64,000 bases of DNA from NCBI GenBank assembly GCA_947650285.1, contig CANTFL010000748.1, positions 124,001 through 188,000 of the forward strand. The letters run 5' to 3'. The translations under genes were made by a program, and so were the position numbers. The notes beneath the pieces are model-generated. The model was given only the letters and a program-made list of their open reading frames with translations, searched no databases and was not told where the DNA came from. Below, in pieces: positions 54,001 to 64,000 of the stretch. How positions within the stretch are numbered: position 1 is the first letter of the stretch; each line of letters starts with the position of its first letter. Source of the DNA: Hyaloperonospora brassicae. Taxonomy: Eukaryota > Oomycota > Peronosporomycetes > Peronosporales > Peronosporaceae.

Positions 54001-57000
54001 AGTCCACCCCAAGTTACATTTATAAATAATATAGGAATATTTTAAATACTATGGATGTGGTAGACTGTTTTCACCACATCCGCGAGTATGACCTCACAAC
54101 TTTTGACGCAGCTAATGGAGATACAAAAGAGGTTATCTGTCGATGACACCCACTCTATCTTGCATCATCTGGCTTGATCTATTTAGTCTATCCTGGACCG
54201 TGATGTGAATCACTATTGCGAATTGTCGCTTAACGCAGACCTCGAATATCTATTAGAAATTAGCCGAATTGGCTAGACAGCGTAATTACTCTGATAGTCA
54301 TCATCTGTACTAATTGATCTTCCTACAGAACTTCGGGATCAAAAGCTTGCATACTCGGCAGCATATCCATTGTGTTGCCGTGAAACAAAACGTTTTAGTC
54401 GAAAACGTGCATTAATATATCTCAGCCCCTAAAGCAGTGTTTTTGAGTAACTACGCTTCAATAGCGTTTAATCACGAAGCCCAGACATCCTCTAGAATTT
54501 GACGCTAATATTTGTAATGGTTTCTGGTCCGATAAAATGATTTGAGCGTGCATTTGATACAAGCACAAAACCTTAGCAACATTGACAACAACCCACAACA
54601 TCTATGTCATGCAAGAGTCAGCGCCTATTTGATCCTGTACGAAAACCATTTAAAAGCTGACTAGACAAAGATTTCGAACCGAGAATCCGGCAATAAACCA
54701 GCGGGAAAATCATTTGTCCGGAAAGTACAAATGAATTTGTGGTAGTAATCGCAATTGGTCCTGGTCACAGATGTGACTAATTCATGCTTTTCATCAAATC
54801 TGATAAAAGAATGGCATCAAAAATCGATCCAACGTTCAGGTACATCGAACATCTGCCAGATCTTATCACTTCTGCGCATAGTTTGTTATCGGCGTAATTT
54901 TGCAGGCCGCATTGCATGCAGGCGCGTGTATTTTTATTATGGTGGCGTAAGAAAATTTGTGCCAATTACTACCTCCCAGTACAGTACAGTGCAGACTGAA
55001 GTATATTAATATGACTTTATCGCGGTCAAATTAAAGGGGTATCAATGAGACGTTTACTTCGCGTTCGGTCGCGAAACAGTTGTTATATTTAGCATAATCA
55101 GCAATTTTTCTCTCTGAGGGATTGCTACAATTTTAATCGAAGGCTATCGATTATAGTCGCAAATCGAAGATCGTCCGCTCATTCCTTGATCCAGAGCTAC
55201 AGCGCTACAAGGTTAGGTAATTTGCCTACAAAGGGCAAGTTTACACGACGAAGTATACACACCATCATTGGAGCTTACACTAGCTAAAAACTGTAAGGTA
55301 CGTCTAGGTGGACGTGGCAGCCTCGGCCTGAGAGCACATTCATTCAATACAGACTCACCAATTCTTACACAATAGAATGAGCCGCGCCTTACCTCGAGTA
55401 TACGATTTGGCTGGGTTTTGAGCTCGAGAATCTTAATAAGTACATCACTTTTTTTCTTAAAGGTAATCATTGACAGTTTCTTCTGGCTGTCCGGATGATG
55501 TATGTCTTGAAGGGTTCTTCGATAATTTAAGGCAAAATTCCACTACTTTTCGATACATAGATGTCAGCGTTAGACCTCAGTGCGGCTAAGGTCGAACGTT
55601 GGGGCGCACAGCGGATAGGAAAAGAAACACGATACATAAATGAAGGTGAGTGATGGGAAAATGCTGCGTATATCCAGGTTCGGGACAATGTATACTCGTA
55701 CTTGTTCCACACAAGAGCAGCATGGCAGGATGCACAGGAAGGCGAGATTTCGCCTAGCTGCACCGATAAATTGCCGATGTGGCAGATATAGCGGTTGTAG
55801 CACACATAATGACAACATCTTCCCCTCTTGTGTTCAGCAATCTCAATTCATATCTCATGCACGGAAGTACGTTGTTTTAGACCCCAATTAATACGGATTT
55901 TACGGTTGAGGGGCATGTACCGGAACAGTTGAAAAGCAAATTTGCCTTATTGACAATTCATGGTGCCACAAATCCTGATGTCAATGACATGTATTTTCAC
56001 GCATCAAGGAAGAGATTTGATAAAGAGACGCTTTAGAGCTACAATGGGAGGAAGAACAGGTCGTGGCGACTGTGCATCATAAGTCGCCGTTACCAGACAT
56101 GTCTTGGCGCAATTTAACTAATCGATGCCCTGTCTCTGCCTTGTCTTCCGCGGTTGACACAATGAAAGGCAGCACGCACTAGCTGTCATTGATTCGCCAT
56201 TGTTATCAATGTGTATGGTGCTTCCCGATCGAAAAGTCACCTGCAACGTGACGTCCCAAGATATAGGCAGATGTATACACGTACCAAGTTAGAAAGTTAT
56301 GCGGAGCTAAAGAGCCTCTTAAGACATCACAAAAATATTCTTATCAAAGTAGTGATCTACCATACTAGCATATGGTATGTAATCGTGTTCGTACCCACTA
56401 CTTCATAGAAAAAGTAAGATAAGTGAATTGCCATATCGATCCCAACCAGCAGGTCTGGCTTGATGGAGAATGATGGATGTGGCTATGAACTGATGGCTAA
56501 CAGCTGGATATATATCGACCGATAGACTTTCTAATGGTGTTTAAATTGACAATGCGCCTGAAACAGTAGACATCTTTCTGCTTTTTTTAGTGCATTCTCC
56601 ATTATACCGCAGATTACGCAATTGCCTCTTGTCTAAGGGTATTTTTGACCTGATTAGCCGATCCCCAAGCCACAAGTGTGTCAATGAATATAACAAATCT
56701 AGAAAACAACATGATATAACTGTGTTTGTTGTTCTGATGCATAATTTGCACGATAAAGCAAATACGCACCTGTGTGGTAGCGCGATCAGTGAAATTAGCT
56801 ATACGAGAACGTTACAAACTCCTGTTACATCCATATTGGCAGACGGTTGGTAACTCCGGTCCTACAACTGGTCGGATCGCGTCCACTGGACAGGTAGATA
56901 GAACCGCATATCAGATCATACAGTTGTGGTGAAGCGGCTAAGGAAACTCGCGATATAGGAACTGATCGCGTTCCAGGTATATCCGAGTCCATTAACGGTT

Positions 57001-57142
57001 GGCAGCGCCGGTCTTGCACCTGGTCAGATCACGATATTGAGCTGTTAGAAAAAAACCGAATATAAGATCGGAGAGGATGGAACATACGACATTATGTTCA
57101 AGTATGACGGACTCAGGGTACGAGTCATGGAGATGAGGTTAC
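54001..57142. other. AT-rich intergenic, 3.1 kb, nothing recognised
   Basis: Only short unrelated ORFs; no RT, integrase, transposase, RNA gene or repeat array visible. Probably very old decayed transposon sequence. Confidence 0.5.
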
Positions 57143-58649
57143 TGTGGTGAAGTCGATCTCACAAAATTACTTAAGTGAGTGTCGATCTTCCACTTGCCCA
57201 GACTTGCCGAATCACGTAGGGGGTACTCCGATCCGTGCCTTGCTATATAGCCTCGTGCTCAACTTGTGTACCCGTCGGTTGGGTTGGCTTGAGCTCTTCG
57301 TAATGGCCTTGGGAGACGTCGATCTCGCTGAGAGGTTGGGTTGAGCGTTCGCTTCCGGTGCGGAAATCTTCACATCATGATCGCGGGTTCTGCGATCTTG
57401 ATCTTGAGTCGCGGCGATCTCTAGTTAAAGATGCCGCGATCTCGATCTTGAACCGCACCGATCTCGATTTGTCTTCGGGATCGGGGTCTTTGCTGTGCGG
57501 AAATCTTCACTCAGAAAATAGTAGTCTTGCGTCGATCTTGCCTTGGGATTGGTCCTATCTGGTCTTGGGATCGGCTGATCTTGCTGGAAGTGCGCAATTT
57601 GGGCAGATCGGTCCTTGGTTTCGCCAAAATGAAACACGCCTATCTATCCAGTAGATCGCTTCGATCTTGCTCGGTATTGTCTTGAATGCCTTGTCCAGAT
57701 CTTCTGACTACTTGAGCCGTCTCGCGATCTTGTGTCCAAAATCCTTTTCCTTTTCCTTGTTTTGCTGCTACCCTAGCAGTTGAGTTGAGTGTGAGTACTT
57801 GATCGATCCGGGCCAGATATCCCGAGATCACTCTTCTCGATCTTGGCAAACAATCAAAGATCGGTCTTCTGTGTCCCTGCAACACGCGTGCCTTGACCCG
57901 CCGGGGAAGCCAAATCAATCTTGCCCGGAGAAGAGTGGAGGAGAACGTGTGTCGTGAGCAGAAGAAGTAGTGTTCAAGTCTGTTTATTTACCAACCAAAT
58001 TAATCGCCAACCTACCATTAAGCCTATTCCCAAGTATAGGTCACTCTCCAAGTCGGTATCACCTTTAAGCTTGACCGCCCCCTTGAACACGTGTCGAACT
58101 TTCATGACCTGTACTCCAAAGATAGCGTCAATATCCCCGCTATCGTACCTAAACGCCAAAAGAGGACCAAATCCCAAGTGTGGTACCAAATACCCATTTT
58201 TTGGTACCCAAAAGCCATAAATAATACCCAAATGCCGAATGTGTCTAAATCCCTTTTGCGACGTCAATTCAAACGGCTTCCACTGGCTCTTTCGATCTGA
58301 ACTTTTGGTACATCACTCATGGAACTACATCAAGCATGTTTATCACGATTCAATAGCTCCATCACCGATATATCCATAGTCAACAGGGACCATGACCGAT
58401 CTGATGTCCAATTCGAGATTGTTGAAGATCGACACCGTGCGATCCGGTCATATGTGTTCTTCCGTCCATTGAGCGTACTCCGATACCATCTTCAAGGGTT
58501 TATCTGCTCAATAGGACCATCCATAGTTCTCACAACGGTCCCACGGACTCCCACAAACATCCACAATCCCAGATCGGGCCATAATCAACCTAAATCAGTA
58601 CTCCCTCTGGGAGACCGGTAAAGAGTGTCACCGATCTGCAGGATGTTAC
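57143..58649 (-). repeat. Probable 3' LTR of the second Gypsy element
   Basis: The right boundary at 58649 is TGTAACATCC on the minus strand, the same TGTAAC start as the first element's LTR. It is preceded by a purine-rich GACGAAGG that could be the polypurine tract. The left boundary is placed where GATC-rich sequence begins (about 57143, TGTGGTGAAG) and is uncertain. No protein-coding signal inside. Confidence 0.35.
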
Positions 58650-58922
58650 ACCTTCGTCACAGAGTCATATCACATCACCTGGTCCCAGATTCTTGTCCCA
58701 GATCGCTCCATGGAAATCTTCTATTTGTCGTCTTGTCCCAGATCGCTCCGTCTCAGGTCGATCCATATCCATCAGTCTGGTAACAGTTAGACCAGATCGC
58801 CGATCCCCGTTGAGATCGTTTTCCACCTCCTTATTGGATCGCCAGGTCTCATGGCCTTATTTTTCACCAGTAAGTGACACCTTAACTGGGTGGCCACCGA
58901 TCCACGTCCCATCATTTAATTA

Positions 58923-61811
58923 GTGACTTTACCACAACCGCCCCCTGTACTGAAGTCCGTTTGGGCAGCAATCGGATTCAGTACATCAGCTCATCAAATT
59001 CGTTCCAAGCACTCAAGTCCATCCCATGACCTCCCGAACGCGTCTCCTCACTTCGCCAGTACCCTCGGAGTGTTCTACCGCACTTTTGTCGCCGGATCGC
59101 GATCTGTCACCCAGATCGGCCGATCCAGAGGAGCATATTCTCATAGTGCCAGATCGGCCGGGTCCCCAGGTCATCTCGGTCCAACCGGATCGTCACCCAA
59201 CGCTACGGGATCACCGAATCGACGACCGACAGGGTTTATGTCACCAGGCCAAGCCCCGCCGGCCAGATCGCCAGGCCATAAGGGGCATACTACCACGGTT
59301 CCAGATGATCCAGATCAACTCGAGTCTCCCAACTCTCCTGGACCGGCCGGATCTCTATCCATCGTCATGGGATCGCCAGACCGCCCGCCTGAGCCGATCT
59401 CGCTTCCCGCATCTCCGGCGACCCTGGGTGCGTTTAGATCCGACACCCTGGCCACTAGTGAGTCTCGTGGAGGGTCTGCTCCAACTGCGGGCGTCACCGG
59501 CCACGTTCCAAGAGTTTCTGCCGGCGACGTTCGTCTTTCTTTGGCTACGATCGCTTATTTATGGGATCGAGAGGCTACCTTCTGCAGCCAAGTCGATATC
59601 ATTCATGCGCTTCAGCAGTCATATCGAGATGCGGTTGCCCGGGGATATCGCTTGCAAGACAAGATTGATTCTCTGTATAGATCGGCCGCCCCCTTCATCT
59701 CGTTCGTCCAGCGTCAATATGATTTGGCGCAAGGCCGCTACGTCAACGCAATGCATTATCTGATCGACTGCAAGCGAGCTCTGCGGACACATCGAGATCA
59801 ATCGGCGCAGATTCTTCGACTACGCGCTTTGTTAAGTGCCAGCGATGAGGATCAAGGCAGCTTGGAACGACAGGTGAAACTTTGAGGGCTCAAGTCCATT
59901 CGCTCCAAGTCGAACTCAATTCTCTCCGACAGCAGCGTGACCAGCTGAACTCCGACAGGTCTTTCCTTCACATAGACGTTTTGCATTTAAAGGAGGAATT
60001 GGATCGGTCTCAGGCGGAGATCGCAAAGGGCCTGGCTTCGATCAGCGATCTCATACAACAAGTAGATTGTTTGACTCCTCTGGAGGGTCAGTTGGCACTT
60101 TCGCAGATGTAGAACGCCAACCTCCGTCGTCAGCTTGCGAAACACCTCACGGTATACGATCAGTTACAGGTGCCAGAGCAGGATCGGGATCGGGCTATAG
60201 AAGAACACCTGACTCTCCTTCACACAACCAATAGTTCCATACTCGGGACCCAATCGTCTGCGTTATCCGCTCAGCCGACACCCAGGAGTGCCTCTCGGGC
60301 CGGATCGCCCCCTGATTCCGCTACCCGAGGATCGAGGTCGCTTGCCGACAAATCCAGATCGAGATCGCCTATCCCGCCTGCCAAGCGTCGACGTGTCCAT
60401 CTACAGTCACAGTCCAAGGGTTTTTCCGCCACCCGTTCGGGCTCCCGGCTATTTTCGTTGAACCCCTCATCACCTTCCAAGAAACTTCCCAGATCGGTCC
60501 CACCAGAGCCTTCATCCAATTCTTCTTCTTCTCTGCCTTAGTCCGCGGCTCCTGGGACTGGATTGGGAAGTGGGGAGCTGACCGAGTCGGAATCTAGCTC
60601 GAATGGTCTGACTTGGTCTGTGATGTTTCAATCCATATCGACCGCTCGTCGACACCCGAGATTGGACGATCGATCCGCAACTCCAGACTCCTCGGCGGCC
60701 ACTTCAACAAAGTCCGCTCCGTCCGTGGCAACTGTGCCCGGCCAAGAACCGTCACGTCCGCCTTCACTGACCGAGCCGTAGACTCGTTATCTCTCTTATT
60801 CGACGGCTCCGGTTGCGAATGCTCCCGTAATCGACCTTCAGGATGATGGTAATGATTCTAGAGATGCGGATATGCCGTTGCCGGAAGAATCACCCAGCGA
60901 GATCGACTTTGTTATCCCTTCTCACGGATCCACTGCGCCCCCGGCCAGCCATTTGTCCGATAGCGACAACAGCATCACCTTTCCGGTGTGCCAAGTGGTT
61001 AACAGAATCCTCGCGACTGCTGACTTTGACGATCTACCACCACTTCAGCAACCACGGGATCGGTGGATCCCCAATTGTTTGGCACCTTCCCGCCGGGTAT
61101 CTTCTGAGATCGCTCCTTGGTCAACCTCGCGGATCGCGATGGTTTGCGTGAGGACGATGTCGATTGAGTTGTTGTTCCACCACTACTCCTAGACAATAAA
61201 TTTTTTGATCCCCTTAACTCTCACAGACGGGCTCTTCCTACGGGGACTTGGGCATCTGGGCTAATCTCGCGGCGACACATCGAGGCTCTATACGCCCGAT
61301 CTCCCTGGGACAACATCGTGATTCCCGTGAACCCGATCTCGTTTTCCCTGACCGGGTGGTATTGGAACATGGGCACTCGTTATCTGGATCTGGATTCCAT
61401 TCAACGCCAGGCGCTGTGGGAATCCACTCACGCTTTCCCGATCTCTCTGGCTCAACGGCGATCTGATCGGTTCCTGCTAACGTTTTGGCGTCAGCGGAAA
61501 CAGCGGCGATCTCGTTTTGGAGCGCGCTGGAAGAATTTCCTGGAGACGATACTTCGTGGCATGATCGAAGGTCATTGCGATCTGGATATTTGCTCGATCC
61601 CTTCTTCTTGCATTACCCACGCATGCATGAAGAACGAGTTTGGTATCCCGGATTGGGGCGTAATACTGACCCAGCCGACCTGCTAGAGGCTTTGGAAATA
61701 GCCGACCATGAGGACCCTTGGCGCAACCAGTTCTGCAACCGTCTTGGGGACCATCCGGGATCGCAAATTTCTCGTCTCCAGAACAAGTTTAAGCCTGCTA
61801 CATCGTCTTAG
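58923..61811 (+). pseudogene. Antisense reading region of the second Gypsy element
   Basis: Plus strand, opposite to the element. The first ORF (58923-59885) is Ser/Pro-rich (SPGH, GSPNR, GSPDR motifs) and then turns into a coiled coil (DIIHALQQSYRDAVARGYRL onward). A frame change near 59880 leads to a second frame, open to 61192 apart from TAG at 60110, 60539 and 60779. It continues the coiled coil (VHSLQVELNSLRQQRDQL), then a basic Ser-rich nuclear-type segment (PPAKRRRVH). After another shift at a T run (61201) come Trp-rich pieces (GWYWNMGTRYLDLDSIQRQ). A single protein of about 960 residues is implied. No function recognised. It occupies the space between chromodomain and LTR, where the first element also has an antisense ORF. 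Confidence 0.5.
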
Positions 61812-62067
61812 CTCCAGATCGGTGTTCGAGATCGATCATCTTTCTCCATAGTGTATGTTGTTCAATCTTTTTCTTTGGTAATTCATCCTTTCAACTCCCA
61901 CAATCACTTGTCTGCCTCGGTCCACATCGTTCGGTAAGGTAATTCACTGGACTGTCTCCATACTCACACACACACACCTCCTTCTTCCATCATATACTAC
62001 CTCCTAGAACATCTTGCAACCCCACCCACCAGCCTGTGCTACCGTCTAGCACACCTTGTTCCAACCG

Positions 62068-63352
62068 TTAAAGTTCGTCCGACTGGATTTCATGCGATTG
62101 CATCACTTCGAAACGGTTCCTACTCACCCGATCCCGCTCGAACTCTTGCAAGATCGCTCCACAACTCAGATCGGCCTGATCCACCCAACTCAAATCGGGA
62201 TGTCCCTTCCACTTCACCAGAAACTGTCGGTGTACTCGCCCATAACGGGTTTTTCTACCAGATCTCACGTCCAATATTTCTTATACTTCGTATTCTCTCT
62301 CTTCAAGATCGCTCTCCCACCTGTCTTCTGGTAGCAGAGGTTCATCAAAATCTAAGCGATCTGCTTCATCTATTGTCAGCTGGTCTTTTGGCCGTTCAGG
62401 GAACGTCTTTACTCTCTTTAGTTTCGATAGGTGCACAATCGGAAATAGTCGATACGGGGTTTCGGCGATCTCCAACTTCACCGCGTGATCTCCGCATATA
62501 TCCGCATCTCGGAATGGGCCATGCCACATATGTGCTAGTTTCTTCGCGTATCCTTCCTTGACCCGATCTAAGTATAGCCAAACTTGCGTTCCCACTTCAA
62601 TCTCGTATTGCTCCACATCTTCATTATGTCGATCTGCCCTCTCTTGGATCGCAGCTCGTAGTTGATCGTTTACTGCGAATCGAGCTCGCTGATATTGTCT
62701 TTGAATACTATATCTCCACCGCTTCGGATCGCGATCTCTTTTTCTCGTGTTTCCCACTGATAACGTAGCTTCCAGCGTCGATTGCGGATCCCACTCATGA
62801 ATCAGATAGAATAGGTTATCCCCCGGATCCGATCTTGTGCGGTGTTAATTGCAAATGTGAGCCGCTCAGCATACTCATCCCAGTCTCGTTGATCATCATC
62901 AGCCACGTACATCTTGAGAGAATGCGTCAAGGTTTGCACCATTCGTTCGACTGTTCCATTTGCTTGTGGTCTGTAGGCCATAGTAGCACGCTGTTTCTGT
63001 CCTATGATCCTACTGAAGGCTAGAAAAAATCGGACATAAATCCCGGTTCTCGATTGTGTCTGATAGCCTCGCTAGCTCCAAAACGTCGGAACACACATTC
63101 TTCGTAATTGTCCGCTAACTTTTGTGCCGTCCGTGATGAGCTATCCTTTGCAATCACATATCCCGAAAAGAGGTCCACCCAAATGATTAGCTCGGTATTC
63201 CTTTTAATGGACTTGGGCAAAGACGATATATGATCCATTGTGATGATCTGGAATGGATAGGTTGCTTGTAAGTTGCCCGGGGATCTCCCATTAATCATCG
63301 GACTTCCTATTCCGGTTTCGCAGTCGGTACATTCGCCCACATATCGTTGCAC
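62068..63352 (-). pseudogene. Integrase and chromodomain of the second Gypsy element
   Basis: Pieces in three frames. Integrase core (63352-63020): zinc ligands ECTDCETG, first Asp in IITMDHISSLP, WVDLFSGYVIAK, then RHNREPGFMSDF, where Asn replaces the second catalytic Asp. The Glu region MAYRPQANGTVERMVQTLTH lies at about 62985-62925. The C-terminal domain (62757-62281) has VGTQVWLYLDRVKEG and MWHGPFRDADI. The chromodomain (62274-62068) reads FLVKWKGHPDLSWVD. Integration activity is unlikely with the Asp lost. Confidence 0.85.
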
Positions 63353-63653
63353 ACTCCAATACAGTCCTCCTTAATGGAATCGCGATCTGATCCTCTGATA
63401 AGTTCTGCCGATACCCTGATGGCCTCCTTCCAGACTCGTATGATAGTGATGCAAAAATCCTGTTGCAACGTCTCAGGGACACCAACCGTATCAAACCATC
63501 GCGATCTTCTGACTCTCTTTTTGCCGTGGGGCAGAAAAATAGCAGATCGTTCTCATCGATCTCACACTCCGGTGCCAGTGTTGCGCACATCTTCACTTCT
63601 ACCACGTCCAAGTCTAATACATCGCCGTTTAAATACTTCTTGAGATTGACAAT

Positions 63654-63980
63654 TCAACGCTCTTCATCTTGAGCTTGGACAATTCGTTGAATACTAATCC
63701 TCTGTACTATCTCCTCCTGTATCACTTCAGGTTCATGACGTATCCTCCCGGATGATCTCGTGATCGCAGTTATCCGAGCCAGCTGACCATTTTGCTTGGG
63801 CTTCAACAATTCATCGAGACGGTTAAGAGTCATCAGATCTTGCCGATCTTCTTCGGCTACAACAGTTCTTTCTGTTTCGTTCTGCAATGATGTGCTGGCT
63901 AGTCGATCTGCACTTTGGTTCCATTCTCGCTTCATATGCAGAAACTTGTGACTAGGCCAAGATTGCAACTTCTCTAACAC
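63654..63980 (-). pseudogene. RNase H end of the second Gypsy pol, partial
   Basis: Minus-strand ORF starting LEKLQSWPSHKFLHMKREWN and containing QSADRLASTSLQ, the C-terminal end of Gypsy RNase H with its Asp-Arg-Leu-Ala box. The rest is a linker rich in Arg, Gln and Glu. RT lies beyond the window. A further fragment, 63611-63291, bridges to integrase in another frame. Confidence 0.7.
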
Positions 63981-64000
63981 TTTATGCCTGAGAAGTTGAA

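Larger units (their letters stand above)
57143..64000 (-). mobile_element. Second Ty3/Gypsy chromovirus, 3' part, decayed and GATC-rich
   Basis: Minus-strand element running off the right edge. From right to left: end of RNase H, integrase, chromodomain, a 3.3 kb region with only plus-strand coding, then a probable LTR. Frames are broken in several places. The word GATC is strongly over-represented throughout. It differs in sequence from the element at 1-7157 and lacks its dense hairpins. Confidence 0.8.

Overview
This is nuclear DNA from an oomycete, most likely Peronosporales (Phytophthora or a downy mildew). The evidence is compact genes with few 68-118 bp GT-AG introns, a GC-rich block of closely packed genes, and flanks made of Ty3/Gypsy, Copia, LINE and hAT-like debris. 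The genes themselves (LURP-one-related proteins, several mitochondrial PPR-type proteins, a plant-FRO-like ferric reductase) also fit. Family assignments were made by eye from motifs, without database searches.

Layout. (1) 1-7157: most of a Ty3/Gypsy chromovirus on the minus strand. It has a 5' LTR, primer-binding site, gag, protease in the -1 frame behind a textbook slippery site, RT-RNase H-integrase, and a chromodomain. An antisense ORF enters from the left edge. The element is saturated with perfect 8-12 bp inverted repeats, in coding and LTR sequence alike. (2) 7158-9763: gene-free, with a decayed protease-region relic of the same family. (3) 9764-42159: conserved gene block. In order: a Tim8-like small Tim (+), a SAM methyltransferase (-), a divergent pair of PPR-type genes (-/+), a secreted GPI-type protein (+), a third PPR-type gene (+), two LURP-one-related paralogues (-/-), a ferric reductase (+), a PH-RhoGAP protein (+), NAA38 (-), a 5.6 kb gap with a Copia relic, a Tudor-like/TFIIS-N protein (+), and a PWWP-JAMM protein (-). 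(4) 42160-57140: gene-poor graveyard with three LINE relics (two RT+RNase H, one RNase H only) and a hAT-like transposase relic. (5) about 57143-64000: the 3' part of a second, decayed Gypsy element (-), unusually rich in GATC and with its own approximately 2.9 kb antisense reading region.

Themes. Four genes point to mitochondria (Tim8-like and three PPR-type). Two convergent neighbours point to chromatin and elongation (TFIIS-N/Tudor-like facing PWWP-JAMM). The strongest candidates for undescribed biology are the hairpin saturation of the first Gypsy element, the antisense ORFs beyond the chromodomain in both Gypsy elements, and the PWWP-JAMM fusion.
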